A stretch of DNA of 64,000 nt from Citrobacter gillenii (GTDB lineage: Bacteria; Pseudomonadota; Gammaproteobacteria; Enterobacterales; Enterobacteriaceae), in NCBI RefSeq assembly GCF_013337685.1, contig NZ_SUQN01000010.1, positions 1-64,000 on the forward strand. Direction: 5' to 3'. The notes under the pieces were generated by a model. The model did no database searches. It was given only the letters and a program-made list of their open reading frames with translations, and had not been told where the DNA came from. The position numbers were made by a program, and so were the translations under genes. Positions 19,548-29,640 of this stretch are shown one piece after another (position 1 is the stretch's first letter; each line of letters begins with the position of its first letter).

Positions 19548-20813
19548 ATGCTCACAAAAAAGAAATGGGCGCTTTTTAGCCTGTTAACGCTGTGTGGCGG
19601 TACAATTTACAAATTACCCTCACTGAAAGATGCGTTCTATATTCCGATGCAGGAATACTTCCATTTGACTAACGGTCAGATTGGTAACGCGATGTCAGTG
19701 AACTCATTTGTAACTACCATAGGTTTTTTCTTATCTATTTATTTTGCAGACAAACTTCCACGTAAATACACTATGTCTCTTTCCCTTATTGCCACGGGGC
19801 TGCTGGGGGTTTATTTGACCACCATGCCTGGCTATTGGGGGATCCTCTTTGTCTGGGCGTTATTTGGTGTTACCTGCGACATGATGAACTGGCCGGTGTT
19901 ATTAAAATCCGTTAGCCGACTCGGCAACAGCGAACAACAAGGGCGTCTGTTCGGCTTTTTTGAAACGGGCCGCGGTATTGTGGATACGGTTGTCGCATTT
20001 TCTGCATTGGCCGTCTTTGCCTGGTTTGGCAGTGGTCTGTTGGGGTTCAAGGCCGGTATCTGGTTCTACTCTGCAATTGTCATTATGGTCGGGATCATCA
20101 TCTTCTTTGTTCTGAACGATAAAGAGGAAATCCCCGCCGCAAAAATCCATGATGCTGAAGATGCGCCGAAAAATCCAAGCATGTCGTCAGTTCTGAAAGA
20201 TAAGACTATTTGGTTAATCGCGTTTAACGTCTTCTTTGTTTATGCCGTGTATTGTGGATTGACGTTCTTTATCCCATTCCTGAAAAACATTTATATGCTG
20301 CCCGTCGCGCTGGTGGGGGCTTATGGGATTATTAACCAATATTGCCTGAAAATGGTTGGTGGCCCGATTGGTGGACTGATCTCAGATAAAATCCTGAAAT
20401 CACCGAGTAAATATTTATGCTACACATTTATGCTCAGCACAGTGGCACTGTTGCTGCTGATCGTTCTGCCGCATGAAAGTATGCCCGTTTATTTAGGCAT
20501 GGTGTGTACGCTGGGCTTCGGCGCCATCGTATTTACTCAGCGCGCTGTATTCTTTGCCCCTATTGGTGAGGCCAAAATCGCAGAGAATCAAACGGGTGCG
20601 GCAATGGCGCTGGGCAGCTTTATCGGTTATGCCCCGGCGATGTTCTGCTTCAGTATGTACGGATATATTCTGGATTTGAACCCAGGGCTCATCGGCTACA
20701 AAATTGTGTTTGGTATTATGGCCTGCTTCGCTTTCTGTGGGGCGATTGCATCTGTTCTGCTGGTTAAGCGAATCAGTGAAAGAAAGAAAATGCTGCAAGC
20801 GGAACAGGCGTGA
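19548..20813 (+). CDS. yihN: MFS transporter YihN
   Basis: 421-aa major facilitator superfamily protein with about 12 predicted membrane helices; the MFS loop motif after helix 2 is degenerate (ADKLPRKYTM). It matches E. coli YihN. Substrate and direction are unproven. A role in moving sulfoquinovose-related compounds is only suggested by the neighbourhood. It carries its own GGGG ribosome binding site and an inverted repeat upstream. It is convergent with ompL, separated by a bidirectional terminator. Confidence 0.9.
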   Translation: MLTKKKWALFSLLTLCGGTIYKLPSLKDAFYIPMQEYFHLTNGQIGNAMSVNSFVTTIGFFLSIYFADKLPRKYTMSLSLIATGLLGVYLTTMPGYWGILFVWALFGVTCDMMNWPVLLKSVSRLGNSEQQGRLFGFFETGRGIVDTVVAFSALAVFAWFGSGLLGFKAGIWFYSAIVIMVGIIIFFVLNDKEEIPAAKIHDAEDAPKNPSMSSVLKDKTIWLIAFNVFFVYAVYCGLTFFIPFLKNIYMLPVALVGAYGIINQYCLKMVGGPIGGLISDKILKSPSKYLCYTFMLSTVALLLLIVLPHESMPVYLGMVCTLGFGAIVFTQRAVFFAPIGEAKIAENQTGAAMALGSFIGYAPAMFCFSMYGYILDLNPGLIGYKIVFGIMACFAFCGAIASVLLVKRISERKKMLQAEQA

Positions 20814-20838
20814 TGCGCGTTTACGTCAGGTAGTATGA

Positions 20839-20868
20839 AAAAGCCGCTGATTGTCAGCGGCTTTTTTA
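20839..20868. terminator. Bidirectional terminator between yihN and ompL
   Basis: A perfect 8-bp stem GCCGCTGA (20843-20850) / TCAGCGGC (20854-20861) with a TTG loop, flanked by A5 and T6. It serves both convergent transcripts. Confidence 0.9.
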
Positions 20869-20881
20869 TCAATAGAGGGAG

Positions 20882-21574
20882 CTAGAAGAAATACTTTGCC
20901 CCAACACGAATCTGATTTTGTTCCCTGTGGTAGGGTTCCACATTACGATCTAACCAGCGTAATTCAAGATAGGGCAGCCAGTGCTCGTTGATGCGATATT
21001 TAAAGGTATTGGTAATTTCCCAATGATGGTCTTTACCATTACTACTATTAAAATCATTTACTCGCATAAAGTAGTGTGGTTCAAACGTATAAGAAAACTT
21101 ATCCGTAATGCTGAAGTTCCAATAGTTGCCAATCTCATAGGTATCGTTGTTATCCAGATCGCCGTTTAAATCGGTTGAGCTGTAGTTGTTATGATTATAT
21201 CGATTACGTACCGTAAGGTTAAACCAGGGCGTAAACTTATAATTCACATCCAGATATACTGCGCCGCCAGAACCAATACTCTTATCGTTAATCAGTCCAC
21301 CGGGTTGAATAGTCAGTTTATCTGTCGGCTTGAATAATGGATACCAGCCTTCTATTTCGTTATAGCCATGTTTTAACTCATCTTTGCGTTGCATGGTGTA
21401 GGTATTCGTGAGCATGATACCCGCACCCATATCGGAATTATAGCCAACGCGCAGCATGACTTCCATCTGATCGGATGCCAGATTATATGCCTCGCGGTTT
21501 TCCACATAGGCACCGGCAAAAACAGAGGTGGAGACGACAGAGGATAAAAGAATTATTGTATTCAACTTTTTCAT
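20882..21574 (-). CDS. ompL: Outer membrane porin OmpL (KdgM family)
   Basis: 230-aa porin precursor of the KdgM/NanC oligogalacturonate-porin type. The Sec signal peptide is about 20 residues (MKKLNTIILLSSVVSTSVFA). The mature chain has alternating amphipathic strands and ends in an aromatic residue (VGAKYFF), as outer-membrane barrels do. Length equals E. coli OmpL (YshA). It is the last gene of the yihU-to-ompL minus-strand series, 66 bases after yihO, and probably lets sulfoquinovose or its glycosides cross the outer membrane. That substrate is inferred from context. Confidence 0.92.
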   Translation of the reverse strand: MKKLNTIILLSSVVSTSVFAGAYVENREAYNLASDQMEVMLRVGYNSDMGAGIMLTNTYTMQRKDELKHGYNEIEGWYPLFKPTDKLTIQPGGLINDKSIGSGGAVYLDVNYKFTPWFNLTVRNRYNHNNYSSTDLNGDLDNNDTYEIGNYWNFSITDKFSYTFEPHYFMRVNDFNSSNGKDHHWEITNTFKYRINEHWLPYLELRWLDRNVEPYHREQNQIRVGAKYFF

Positions 21575-21640
21575 AATAAATCCATTTTATAAGCGTAGGG
21601 AAGCCGCCATCCATAGAGATGGAGAAAGCGGCAATTATTT

Positions 21641-23062
21641 TTATACGTTTACAACAGAGGTATTCTTTTTATGACTCTCAGTATCAGGTTTGAAATTGCT
21701 TTTCTTCCGTTGACTGATTTCCTCGATAATAAAAGCAAAGCGAGTTTCATTGAGTTTATAAAATAAACCCATGGTGAAGGCTGCGATGATGGCAAGCCCG
21801 CATGGCCAGAGAAAAATAAGCTGGCGCAAACCGAGCAAGGTGGCCTCGCTCTGGACTATGTTGGGGACATAGCCGATTTGCGTCAGCATAATACCCGGCA
21901 AGAAACCCGCCAGCGCAGCAGAAATTTTTCGTGAAAAGGTATAACCGGTATAGACCGACCCCTCGGCACGAATCCCGGTTTTCCATTCACCGTAGTCAAC
22001 GGTATCTGGGACTAGCGCCCAGTTCAGGCTGTTAACAAAAGCGGTACCGAAGAAGGCCATGCATGAGAAAGTCACAAACAAGAACGACGTCCCGCCCCAG
22101 AAAAAGTTCAGCACATCGCCGAGGGCCCACAATGCCAGGCCGCCGAGATAAACCTGTTTTTTACCGAAGCGTTTCACGGTTGTAGGCACCAGCAGTACGC
22201 CAATCAGAATGCATCCCATACTGAAAAAACCCATCCATGACAACAGATGGATATCGTTGAGCACGTACTGGGTGTAATAAACTTGAATCGCCAGCTTGAT
22301 GTTGAATGCCGCCAGCGTACACAAGTTGGCGATACACAGCACCAGTAGGGGAGGGTTACGGAAAATCGCGCGGAACGATTTGAGAATACTGGGCTTATGA
22401 TGGTCCGGCATGATTTCGATATAACGCTCTTTCACCCCGCTAAAGCACCACCACATACTGAACAAACCGCAAACCGAGAAGATCAGCGCAGCAATCAGAT
22501 AGCCAAGCGAAGGTGCGCTGGTAAACAGCGCCTGAATCGGCATAAAGCCCACGGTACACAGCAGCAGTCCGACCGTGGCGCCACCCTGACGCCAGGCTGC
22601 AAGCTGGGCGCGCTCATGCGGGTTTTTGGTGATGGCGGGAACCATCGCCCCGTAAGAGCAGTTCATCAGGCTATAGAACAGGCCAAACAGCATAAACAGC
22701 ACCGTTGCCAGTCCCGTTTTTACCGTTAGCGTAAAATCGGTGGCTAAAAACTGCGCGCTGGCAACCAGGGCGACAGGAAACGACGCATATAAAATAAAGG
22801 GTCTGAATTTCCCTTTTACGCCAATATTACGCCGTGAGTCCAGTAATACGCCGGTCAGCATATCGGTGAAGGCGGTGAAGAACTTCGCCACCAGAAAGAT
22901 TATCCCGCCGTAATATGCAGGCATCCCAAGCTCATCGGTATAAAATTTAAGCAGATACAGCGTGCCGATACACAGCATCAAATTTGAGCCGAAGTCACCC
23001 ACTCCGTAGGCGAGTTTTTCACGCAGGCTCAGTTTTAACGTTAGCGGATCATGGTCAGACAT
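21641..23062 (-). CDS. yihO: Putative sulfoquinovose importer YihO (GPH family)
   Basis: 473-aa inner-membrane symporter of the glycoside-pentoside-hexuronide:cation family (MelB-like) with about 12 helices. The N-terminal block KLAYGVGDFGSN is typical of this family. E. coli YihO is proposed to import sulfoquinovose or sulfoquinovosyl glycerol. It is closely related to its neighbour YihP (shared MNCSYGAMVPAITKNP and GGATVGLLLCTVGF-like blocks), so the two arose by tandem duplication. Which of the pair imports substrate and which exports DHPS is not decided by sequence. Confidence 0.92.
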   Translation of the reverse strand: MSDHDPLTLKLSLREKLAYGVGDFGSNLMLCIGTLYLLKFYTDELGMPAYYGGIIFLVAKFFTAFTDMLTGVLLDSRRNIGVKGKFRPFILYASFPVALVASAQFLATDFTLTVKTGLATVLFMLFGLFYSLMNCSYGAMVPAITKNPHERAQLAAWRQGGATVGLLLCTVGFMPIQALFTSAPSLGYLIAALIFSVCGLFSMWWCFSGVKERYIEIMPDHHKPSILKSFRAIFRNPPLLVLCIANLCTLAAFNIKLAIQVYYTQYVLNDIHLLSWMGFFSMGCILIGVLLVPTTVKRFGKKQVYLGGLALWALGDVLNFFWGGTSFLFVTFSCMAFFGTAFVNSLNWALVPDTVDYGEWKTGIRAEGSVYTGYTFSRKISAALAGFLPGIMLTQIGYVPNIVQSEATLLGLRQLIFLWPCGLAIIAAFTMGLFYKLNETRFAFIIEEISQRKKSNFKPDTESHKKNTSVVNV

Positions 23063-23108
23063 AATCGCTCCTTAATAACGCCCCGTAGGGCGCTATTCAT
23101 TATTATTA

Positions 23109-24491
23109 TCAAACGGGTTGTTTACGCGCTTCTATCTCTTCAACGATACGGACATACATCTTCTCGTTAAGGTTGTAGAAGCAGCCCATTGCCACGATGG
23201 TGATGACTGCCAGGGCGCACGGATAAATAAAAATCAGCTGGCGTAAACCTTCGACGGTACCCGCCGATTGCACCACGTTAGGCACGTAGCCAATCTGCGT
23301 CAGCATCCAACCGGGGAAGAACCCCGCCAGCGCCTGCGAGACTTTACGGAAGAAGGTGAATCCGGTGTATACCGTCCCTTCAGAGCGCACGCCGGTGCGC
23401 CATTCGCCATATTCCACCGTGTCAGAGACCAGCGCCCAGTTCAGGCTGTTAACAAACGCCGAACCAAAGAAGGCCAGACAGGAGAAGGCGACAAAGCTCA
23501 CCGACCCGCCGCCAAAGAAGTAGTTGAGCAGATCGCCCGCCACCCAAATCAGCAGACCGCCGATATAGACCTTCTTCTTACCAAAGCGTCTGACCATTCC
23601 CGGCATTAAAAATACGCCGATGAAGATACAACCCATACTGAAGAAGCCCATCCAGGAGAGCAGGATCGGGTCGTTCAATACGTACTGGGTGTAATAGACC
23701 TGGATCGCCAGCTTGACGTTAAACGCGCCGAGCGTGCACAGGTTGGCAATGCACAGAATAAACAGCGGGCGGTTGCCGGCGATGGCGCGAAAGGATTGCA
23801 GTAATCCCGGCTTTTGCGTTGCATCTACCGGCTTTACTTCGACGTAGCGCTCTTTCACACCCGCATAGCACAGCCACATAAACAGCAGGCCGAACAGGGA
23901 GAATAGCGTGGCGGCGAAGATATAACCCAGCTGCGAGTTACCTTCGATCAGGTTCATCACCGGCACAAAGCCGACGGTGCACAGCAGCAGGCCGAGCGTG
24001 GCACCGCCCTGGCGCCAGGCGGCAAGGGAAGCTCGTTCATCCGGGTTTTTCGTTATTGCGGGCACCATCGCGCCGTAAGAGCAGTTCATCATACTGAAGA
24101 ACAGTCCGTACAGCATAAACAGCACCGTTGCCATCACCGTTTTTCCGGTGATTTCAAATGGCGTACCGACAAAGTTAGCGATGGCCAGGAGCGTAACCGG
24201 GAAAGCCGCGTAAAGCACGAACGGACGGAATTTGCCCTTCGGACCAATTTTACGTCGCGAATCGAGCATAATCCCGGTACCCATATCGGTAAACGCGGTA
24301 AAAAACTTGGCGATAAGGAAAATGATACCGCCGTAAGTACCTGGTAAACCAAGGACATCGGTATAAAACTTGAGTAAATAGAGCGTGCCAATGTCCAGTA
24401 GGATATTGGAACCTAAATCACCCATCCCATAGGCGAGTTTTTCTTTAAAAGGTAAGCGTAGGGTTGCCGGATTGGCTGTATTCTGACTCAT
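23109..24491 (-). CDS. yihP: Putative sulfosugar/DHPS transporter YihP (GPH family)
   Basis: 460-aa GPH-family symporter paralogous to YihO, with about 12 membrane helices and the signature KLAYGMGDLGSN near the N-terminus. In E. coli YihP has been proposed to export dihydroxypropanesulfonate, the end product of the pathway, or to import sulfosugar. It lies 45 bases after yihQ and 46 before yihO on the same strand. The mRNA is probably shared with the enzymes upstream. No lesions are seen. Confidence 0.92.
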   Translation of the reverse strand: MSQNTANPATLRLPFKEKLAYGMGDLGSNILLDIGTLYLLKFYTDVLGLPGTYGGIIFLIAKFFTAFTDMGTGIMLDSRRKIGPKGKFRPFVLYAAFPVTLLAIANFVGTPFEITGKTVMATVLFMLYGLFFSMMNCSYGAMVPAITKNPDERASLAAWRQGGATLGLLLCTVGFVPVMNLIEGNSQLGYIFAATLFSLFGLLFMWLCYAGVKERYVEVKPVDATQKPGLLQSFRAIAGNRPLFILCIANLCTLGAFNVKLAIQVYYTQYVLNDPILLSWMGFFSMGCIFIGVFLMPGMVRRFGKKKVYIGGLLIWVAGDLLNYFFGGGSVSFVAFSCLAFFGSAFVNSLNWALVSDTVEYGEWRTGVRSEGTVYTGFTFFRKVSQALAGFFPGWMLTQIGYVPNVVQSAGTVEGLRQLIFIYPCALAVITIVAMGCFYNLNEKMYVRIVEEIEARKQPV

Positions 24492-24536
24492 GATTATCCC
24501 TCATTTGCCCGCGTGTTTCCGCGCGGGCGAGCCTGA

Positions 24537-26573
24537 TTAGATACTGCGTAAAGTTGCAAACAGTGATGCCCACTCACTCTTCGCGCGATAGAAGACCGGA
24601 GGTTTGCCAATAGGCGCATCAACGGTAATTTCGCCACCTTGGTAAGTTTCCCCGGTCCAGAGGTTGACCCAGCTGTCCTCTGGCAGATACAGCGTCCAGT
24701 CGCGCTTACCCTGTTCGTGAACCGGCGCAACCAGTAGATCCTGACCCAGTAGGTACTGGTATTTCAGGGTGTAGGTGGTGGCATCGTCTTCATAATGCAG
24801 GAACAGCGGGCGCATCACCGGCAGTCCGGTGGCGCTGTTTTGCGCGACGGCCTGCTTCAGATACGGTTTCAGGGTGGTGAACACGGTAGTCATGCGGGCA
24901 AAATGGGCGATGGTTTCTGCATCACCATCAAACTGCCAGTTATCGCCCGGACGGTTGCCTTCGTGGGTCCGCATCATTGGTGTGAAGGCGCTGAAGTCGC
25001 ACCAGCGCAGCAGCAGCTCTTTCGTGCGCTTCATCTCAAACAGGGTGGTATAACCGCCGATATCGCTGTGGTGCAGGCCGTGACCGGTCATTGCCAGCGA
25101 AAGTGCGGCAGGCACGACCGAGGCCAGACCATCGTCGAGACTCCAGTCAACGTTTTGGTCGCCTGCCCACATCATGGTGGAGTACTTCTGGCTGCCGGTG
25201 TAACCCGCACGCATAAAGAACAGGATCTCGCCGAGCTTGCCGGTTTCCTGTAACGCTTCGTAGTTACACTTCGCCCACAGTGCAGGCCAGGCGTTATGCA
25301 TGATCTCGGCGCTGACGCCGTTGTGCAGATACGTATCGGTCGGCAGATATTCGCCAAAATCCGCCATCCAGCCGCCACAGCCGAGCTCAATCATGTTCTT
25401 TTTGATGACGTCTTTGAACCAGTCGTAGGCTTCCGGGTTGGTCAGATCGACCACGCCGCCGTAGAACTCGCCGAACTCAACCAGATAGTCACCGCCAGCG
25501 GTGTTTTTTGCCAGATAGCCGCGAGCCGCCGCTTCCGCGCAGAGGTCTTTATCGCTGGCAACGTACGGATTGATATACGAGAGGAACTGTACGCCTTCTT
25601 CTTTCCACTGTTTAATGCGGCTATCCAGCTGTGGATAGTTGTCGCTGTTCCACTTCCAGTTCCACATCACGCGTTTGCCAAACGAGGTCATACGGATCCC
25701 GGACCAGTCCTGCGCCCAGATGCCATTCACCTTCACGCCCGCATTACGCATGGTGTCCAGTTTGTTCTGGCAAACCTCGGTGCCGCCCTGAATACCCAGC
25801 GTGACGCCGTCGTAAATCCAGTCCGGCAGTGCCGGCTGGCGGCCTAACAGCGCGGTCAGTTTTTCCAGCAGGGCGATATACGTGTCGGCGCACTCAAAGC
25901 GCAGGGTGGTTTTGTCTTCCCACAGCGCCAGCTCGTGATATTCCGGCGCGCTAAAGTCGAAATTCATGTAGCAGCTGTTATCAACGTGGCAGTAGTACTT
26001 TTGCGTGCTGACGAAGGTCGGCTGTGGGAAGAAAGTCCAGTAATAGTCGCCGCCGGCGTTCTCTTTGCAGTCTGCCTGCCAGGTCACGTAGCTGTTCTTG
26101 TTGCGGCCCACGCCTTGTTCACTGGTCCACAGCGGGAACGGTTTACCGCGTAAATCAAAGTAAGAAAATTGCTCGCCGCAGCCGTAGATATGATCTTTCG
26201 GATTGGCGGCCAGACGTAACCAGATGCGATTGTGGCTGAGATCGTCGTTTTGCAGATCCAGCTTCAGTCGGCCCTGTTCATCGGTGGAGATGTGCAGGCT
26301 GGCCGCGATGGCGCCGCCGCGGCTGAAATGTACCCGCCAGCCATCAAGTGATTCGCTGACCGTCGCCTCCGTGAGGGCAATCTTCTCATTGAGTTTGTCT
26401 TTAATGCTGAAGTTGCCGCGGAACATCTCAATGTCGGCAACGCCTGCGCCGATCCACAGACAAGGGGTTTGCGAGGTATGGCGCAGAATCAGGCGCTGAT
26501 GGTACGTAAGCGCAAAGCCATCCTGTAACGTGGTGATTTCTAATGCGGTTGACCGTTGTTGTAGCGAATTCAT
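24537..26573 (-). CDS. yihQ: Sulfoquinovosidase YihQ
   Basis: 678-aa GH31 enzyme that hydrolyses alpha-sulfoquinovosides such as sulfoquinovosyl glycerol from plant sulfolipid. Counting from the ATG at 26573, every key residue falls at its E. coli number: nucleophile Asp405 (WMADFGEY), acid/base Asp472 (MMWAGDQNVDW), and the sulfonate-recognition residues Gln288, Arg301, Trp304 and Tyr508. This start is preceded by GGAGA and gives the E. coli length; the longer frame from 26591 is not supported. The intact QRWY set identifies a true sulfoquinovosidase and not a generic alpha-glucosidase. Confidence 0.97.
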   Translation of the reverse strand: MNSLQQRSTALEITTLQDGFALTYHQRLILRHTSQTPCLWIGAGVADIEMFRGNFSIKDKLNEKIALTEATVSESLDGWRVHFSRGGAIAASLHISTDEQGRLKLDLQNDDLSHNRIWLRLAANPKDHIYGCGEQFSYFDLRGKPFPLWTSEQGVGRNKNSYVTWQADCKENAGGDYYWTFFPQPTFVSTQKYYCHVDNSCYMNFDFSAPEYHELALWEDKTTLRFECADTYIALLEKLTALLGRQPALPDWIYDGVTLGIQGGTEVCQNKLDTMRNAGVKVNGIWAQDWSGIRMTSFGKRVMWNWKWNSDNYPQLDSRIKQWKEEGVQFLSYINPYVASDKDLCAEAAARGYLAKNTAGGDYLVEFGEFYGGVVDLTNPEAYDWFKDVIKKNMIELGCGGWMADFGEYLPTDTYLHNGVSAEIMHNAWPALWAKCNYEALQETGKLGEILFFMRAGYTGSQKYSTMMWAGDQNVDWSLDDGLASVVPAALSLAMTGHGLHHSDIGGYTTLFEMKRTKELLLRWCDFSAFTPMMRTHEGNRPGDNWQFDGDAETIAHFARMTTVFTTLKPYLKQAVAQNSATGLPVMRPLFLHYEDDATTYTLKYQYLLGQDLLVAPVHEQGKRDWTLYLPEDSWVNLWTGETYQGGEITVDAPIGKPPVFYRAKSEWASLFATLRSI

Positions 26574-26621
26574 TATCGTCTCCGTAAACATAGGGTAATT
26601 CGGTAATTTGTCGGAAATCTG

Positions 26622-27464
26622 TTATTCACTGCCGATTAAAAAATTCAGTTGGTGTTTTTCTCCGGGCGCGAGATGAATCAGGCTAATCCCAGAATTAAAG
26701 GCGTCGGGCGGGCAGGTCATGGGTTCTACTGCCAGGCCACACCTTGCTAATTTCTCGCCGGTATACACCTGCAGCCAGGGCTGGTGGCTGCGTAAAAAGG
26801 TGGACATATTTTGCGAGCGGCTGGTCATTCTGACTTCCCATCCCGCGTCGGGTGACAGGGGCCTAAACGTATGATCAATTACGGTTTGCGCGAGTAAATG
26901 CGGCGTAGTGAAATCCCGTTCATCACACCTTTCTTCGCTCGCCGGCAGTGTTAATTCACAGCTGTCGATGTGTTGTAGATTGCAGGTCAAATAGGGGTGC
27001 GCTCCTGCACCATAAGGCGCCGTGTCCTCGCCCACATTCTGCGTACAAATAGAAACGTGCAGCCCGTTGGTAGTATCCAGCCGGTAAATTACCTCTGATA
27101 CCAGTGCAAACGGGTAGCCATATGAGGGCGGCAGAAAAATTGTCAGCGACACTTCCGATGCCGACTGCTGGTTAATCTGCCAATCCCGCCAGGCTAAAAG
27201 GCCATGAATCGCGCTCTGCGAAGCAAGGTCGTTGACGGCAAGCTGCAATCTCTTGCCGTTATGCTGATAGCAGCCGTTTGCCACGCGATTAGGCCACGGG
27301 ATAAGCACTTTCCCCAGATGTGCCAACGGCATCTCTTCCGGCTTATGTGGGACGACAATATGGCGTCCGTGGTACGTCAGTTCCGCCAGCCCAGCGCCAA
27401 CCGTCACGATTTTTGCCTGGTAATGACCCGCCCGAAGATGAACGGTTTTTCCGCCGCTATGCAT
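26622..27464 (-). CDS. yihR: Aldose-1-epimerase-like protein YihR (sulfoquinovose mutarotase)
   Basis: 280-aa member of the galactose mutarotase family. HLGKVLIPWPNRVANG, AIHGLLAWRDW and GAGAHPYLTCN carry the conserved Arg and the two His residues, and LAVEPMTCPPDAFNSG carries the catalytic Glu. It probably interconverts anomers of sulfoquinovose released by YihQ, so that the open or beta form reaches YihS. It is shorter in the central part than E. coli YihR (about 308 aa by memory), but both catalytic ends are present. It lies 18 bases after yihS on the same mRNA. Confidence 0.9.
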   Translation of the reverse strand: MHSGGKTVHLRAGHYQAKIVTVGAGLAELTYHGRHIVVPHKPEEMPLAHLGKVLIPWPNRVANGCYQHNGKRLQLAVNDLASQSAIHGLLAWRDWQINQQSASEVSLTIFLPPSYGYPFALVSEVIYRLDTTNGLHVSICTQNVGEDTAPYGAGAHPYLTCNLQHIDSCELTLPASEERCDERDFTTPHLLAQTVIDHTFRPLSPDAGWEVRMTSRSQNMSTFLRSHQPWLQVYTGEKLARCGLAVEPMTCPPDAFNSGISLIHLAPGEKHQLNFLIGSE

Positions 27465-27482
27465 GGCTGCTATCCTTATGAC

Positions 27483-28724
27483 CTATTTTGCGTTGATATC
27501 CAGAAGACCGGCAGCAACCGCTGGAGCAAGTCCCGGAGCCAGTGGCAGGCGTGGGATCACCAGACAATGCAGCAGGTGATAAATATCCTGCTTGCCGTCC
27601 CAGACTTTGGTGGTCACCTTGTTATCGGTGTCCAGTTCCTGCCACCATGAGCCGGTCTCGTAATCCATCAGATAGGTGATGCAGTAATCCCACCACGTCT
27701 GGTACCAGGTTTCGTACTGGCTCTCGCCAGTGAGGGTATACAGGGCGTAGGCGGTGCCCATGGCTTCGACTATCGGCCAGCGCACTCTTTCGCGGACGAT
27801 CGGTTTGCCGTCCCAGTCCACTGAGTAAACAAAGCCGTCAGCGCCATCGGGAGCCCAGGCATCGCGGATGGTGGCGTGGAACAGACCTTTAGCATCTTCC
27901 AGCAGCCAGGCGGGTGGCGTTTCGAAGCGCGCTTCCAGCGCGGCATGCAGATGCAGCATCAGGCGGCCCCACTCAATCCAGTGGCCCGGTGTACCGCCGT
28001 AGGCGCGAAAGCGGTGAGCAGGGTTGTCTTTGTTGTAATCGCGAATCGGGTTCCACTGCGAATCGAAATGTTCGTTGACCCGATACTCGCCGCTGCGGGC
28101 CACGTCGTGAATAATCACCGACGCGATGCGCAGCGCCCGATCCAGCCATTTACGGTCGTGGGTGACGTCGTAAACGATCAGGAAGGCTTCAACTGCGTGC
28201 ATGTTGGCGTTGCCGCCGCGATAATCTTCCGTCTGGCTGAAGGCTTCGTCCCAGGACTCCAGGCACATCTGCTCATCTTCACTCCAGAAGTATTTTTCAA
28301 TCACTTCGATGGCGTCATCGAGCAGCTGTCGGGCCTGCGGATGACCGGTAGTGACGGCGCTTGCCGCGCCAAGCAACACAAAGAAATGCTGATAGCCCTG
28401 CTTGGAGGCATCCATCACGCCTTCGTCATTGACGCAGGCGTACCAGCCGCCGTAGCGTTTGTCGCGCAGTGCGCCGTTCAGGGCGTTAATCCCGTGACTG
28501 ACCAACTGATATGCGCCGGGGCGACCCATGGACGCGGCAACGGAATAGACGTGCAGCATGCGGGCGGTGATCCACAAATGCGTTCCCATATCTGCTCTGA
28601 CCAGGCCACTGTTTCCCAGCCAGCCAAATCCGGTCGGTACCGCCGCGTTCTTGCCAAAGTTAAAGATGCGGTCGGTTTCCTGCTCCAGCCAGCGGTTGTG
28701 GCTCAAGGTGTTAAACCATTTCAT
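27483..28724 (-). CDS. yihS: Sulfoquinovose isomerase YihS
   Basis: 413-aa (alpha/alpha)6-barrel isomerase of the N-acylglucosamine 2-epimerase family, the same length as E. coli YihS. It converts sulfoquinovose to 6-deoxy-6-sulfofructose. Conserved blocks include [12 protein letters not shown], the [17 protein letters not shown] stretch with the active-site His near 248, and, near the C-terminus, an acidic-aromatic stretch ending in [11 protein letters not shown] with the second catalytic His. It is the third gene of the run yihU-yihT-yihS. The E. coli protein also isomerises mannose, so sequence alone does not exclude side activities. Confidence 0.95.
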   Translation of the reverse strand: MKWFNTLSHNRWLEQETDRIFNFGKNAAVPTGFGWLGNSGLVRADMGTHLWITARMLHVYSVAASMGRPGAYQLVSHGINALNGALRDKRYGGWYACVNDEGVMDASKQGYQHFFVLLGAASAVTTGHPQARQLLDDAIEVIEKYFWSEDEQMCLESWDEAFSQTEDYRGGNANMHAVEAFLIVYDVTHDRKWLDRALRIASVIIHDVARSGEYRVNEHFDSQWNPIRDYNKDNPAHRFRAYGGTPGHWIEWGRLMLHLHAALEARFETPPAWLLEDAKGLFHATIRDAWAPDGADGFVYSVDWDGKPIVRERVRWPIVEAMGTAYALYTLTGESQYETWYQTWWDYCITYLMDYETGSWWQELDTDNKVTTKVWDGKQDIYHLLHCLVIPRLPLAPGLAPAVAAGLLDINAK

Positions 28725-28739
28725 TCTTCGATCCTCGTA

Positions 28740-29618
28740 TTAACGGCGGCGGGCCATCATTTCATCGACGATATCGCCCAGACGCTGCAACTTCGGTGCA
28801 GAAACATCGCGCAGCATCAGTTCGGTATCCGGTAATCCCACAACCGATGACCAGACCGCGCGCCCGGCCAGGAAGCCGGATGCTCCTGCGGTCATGGCCA
28901 CGCTGACCGCGCGAGGGAACAGTTTTTCATCCACACCGGAGGAAAGAATGACCCACGGCATATTGATGTTTTCATTCAGCCGCTGTGATGCAGTGAGAAG
29001 CTCTTGCTGAGAGCCTTTACCGTAGAGCGGCATTTCGACTTTGTAGAGATCGGCACCGCTGTCACCCAGCTCTTTAGCGGCATCGATAATGGCCTGCTCG
29101 CGATCGAACTTATCGCCGCGACGCGGCGGACGTACGACCGGTTCGATAATGCTCAGCAAGCCACTGGAGTGGCACATCTCATTAAATTCTTTCACCATAT
29201 CCAGACGCTGCTGGGCATCTTCATCGCTACGCCACAGCACCAGCAGTTTTAACGCCTTGGCGCCGTCTTGCTTAACGGCCTGCGGATCGATACTTTTATC
29301 AATCACTACGCTATCAACAGGAATGCCGTTGCCCGGAATAAACGCATCGGCGGCAACAATCATGGCGCAGCTTTTGGCTACCGCGTTTTGCTCCACCACC
29401 TGGCGGTAACAGAATTGCTGATCGACCAGAATGGCCGAGGCATAAGGAGAAAGGATTTTTGCCGCATTCACTTTGAAATCGGTCAGCACGCTGTCGCTGA
29501 CCGGGGATTTCGCACCCGCAGCGGCAAACATTAAGCGCATGGCTTCACGCTGGTCGACGGCCAGCATGGCAAAACCACCGGATGCGCGCGTGATATCTTT
29601 GATGGTGTAATTGTTCAT
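28740..29618 (-). CDS. yihT: Sulfofructose-1-phosphate aldolase YihT
   Basis: 292-aa class I aldolase of the LacD/DeoC-like group that splits 6-deoxy-6-sulfofructose 1-phosphate into DHAP and sulfolactaldehyde. The Schiff-base lysine is Lys193 in DLYKVEMP, the same number as in E. coli. The N-terminal [13 protein letters not shown] and the phosphate-binding C-terminal [12 protein letters not shown] are conserved. It stands 22 bases after yihU and 15 before yihS. DHAP enters glycolysis at the level of PfkA products, while sulfolactaldehyde is passed to YihU. Confidence 0.96.
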   Translation of the reverse strand: MNNYTIKDITRASGGFAMLAVDQREAMRLMFAAAGAKSPVSDSVLTDFKVNAAKILSPYASAILVDQQFCYRQVVEQNAVAKSCAMIVAADAFIPGNGIPVDSVVIDKSIDPQAVKQDGAKALKLLVLWRSDEDAQQRLDMVKEFNEMCHSSGLLSIIEPVVRPPRRGDKFDREQAIIDAAKELGDSGADLYKVEMPLYGKGSQQELLTASQRLNENINMPWVILSSGVDEKLFPRAVSVAMTAGASGFLAGRAVWSSVVGLPDTELMLRDVSAPKLQRLGDIVDEMMARRR

Positions 29619-29640
29619 TCAATTTTCCTTTATACAGTCG

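Noticed and set aside
27876-28835. 319-codon plus-strand frame opposite yihS and yihT
   Set aside because: It spans two real genes on the other strand, including their junction, and has no domain features; another antisense shadow.
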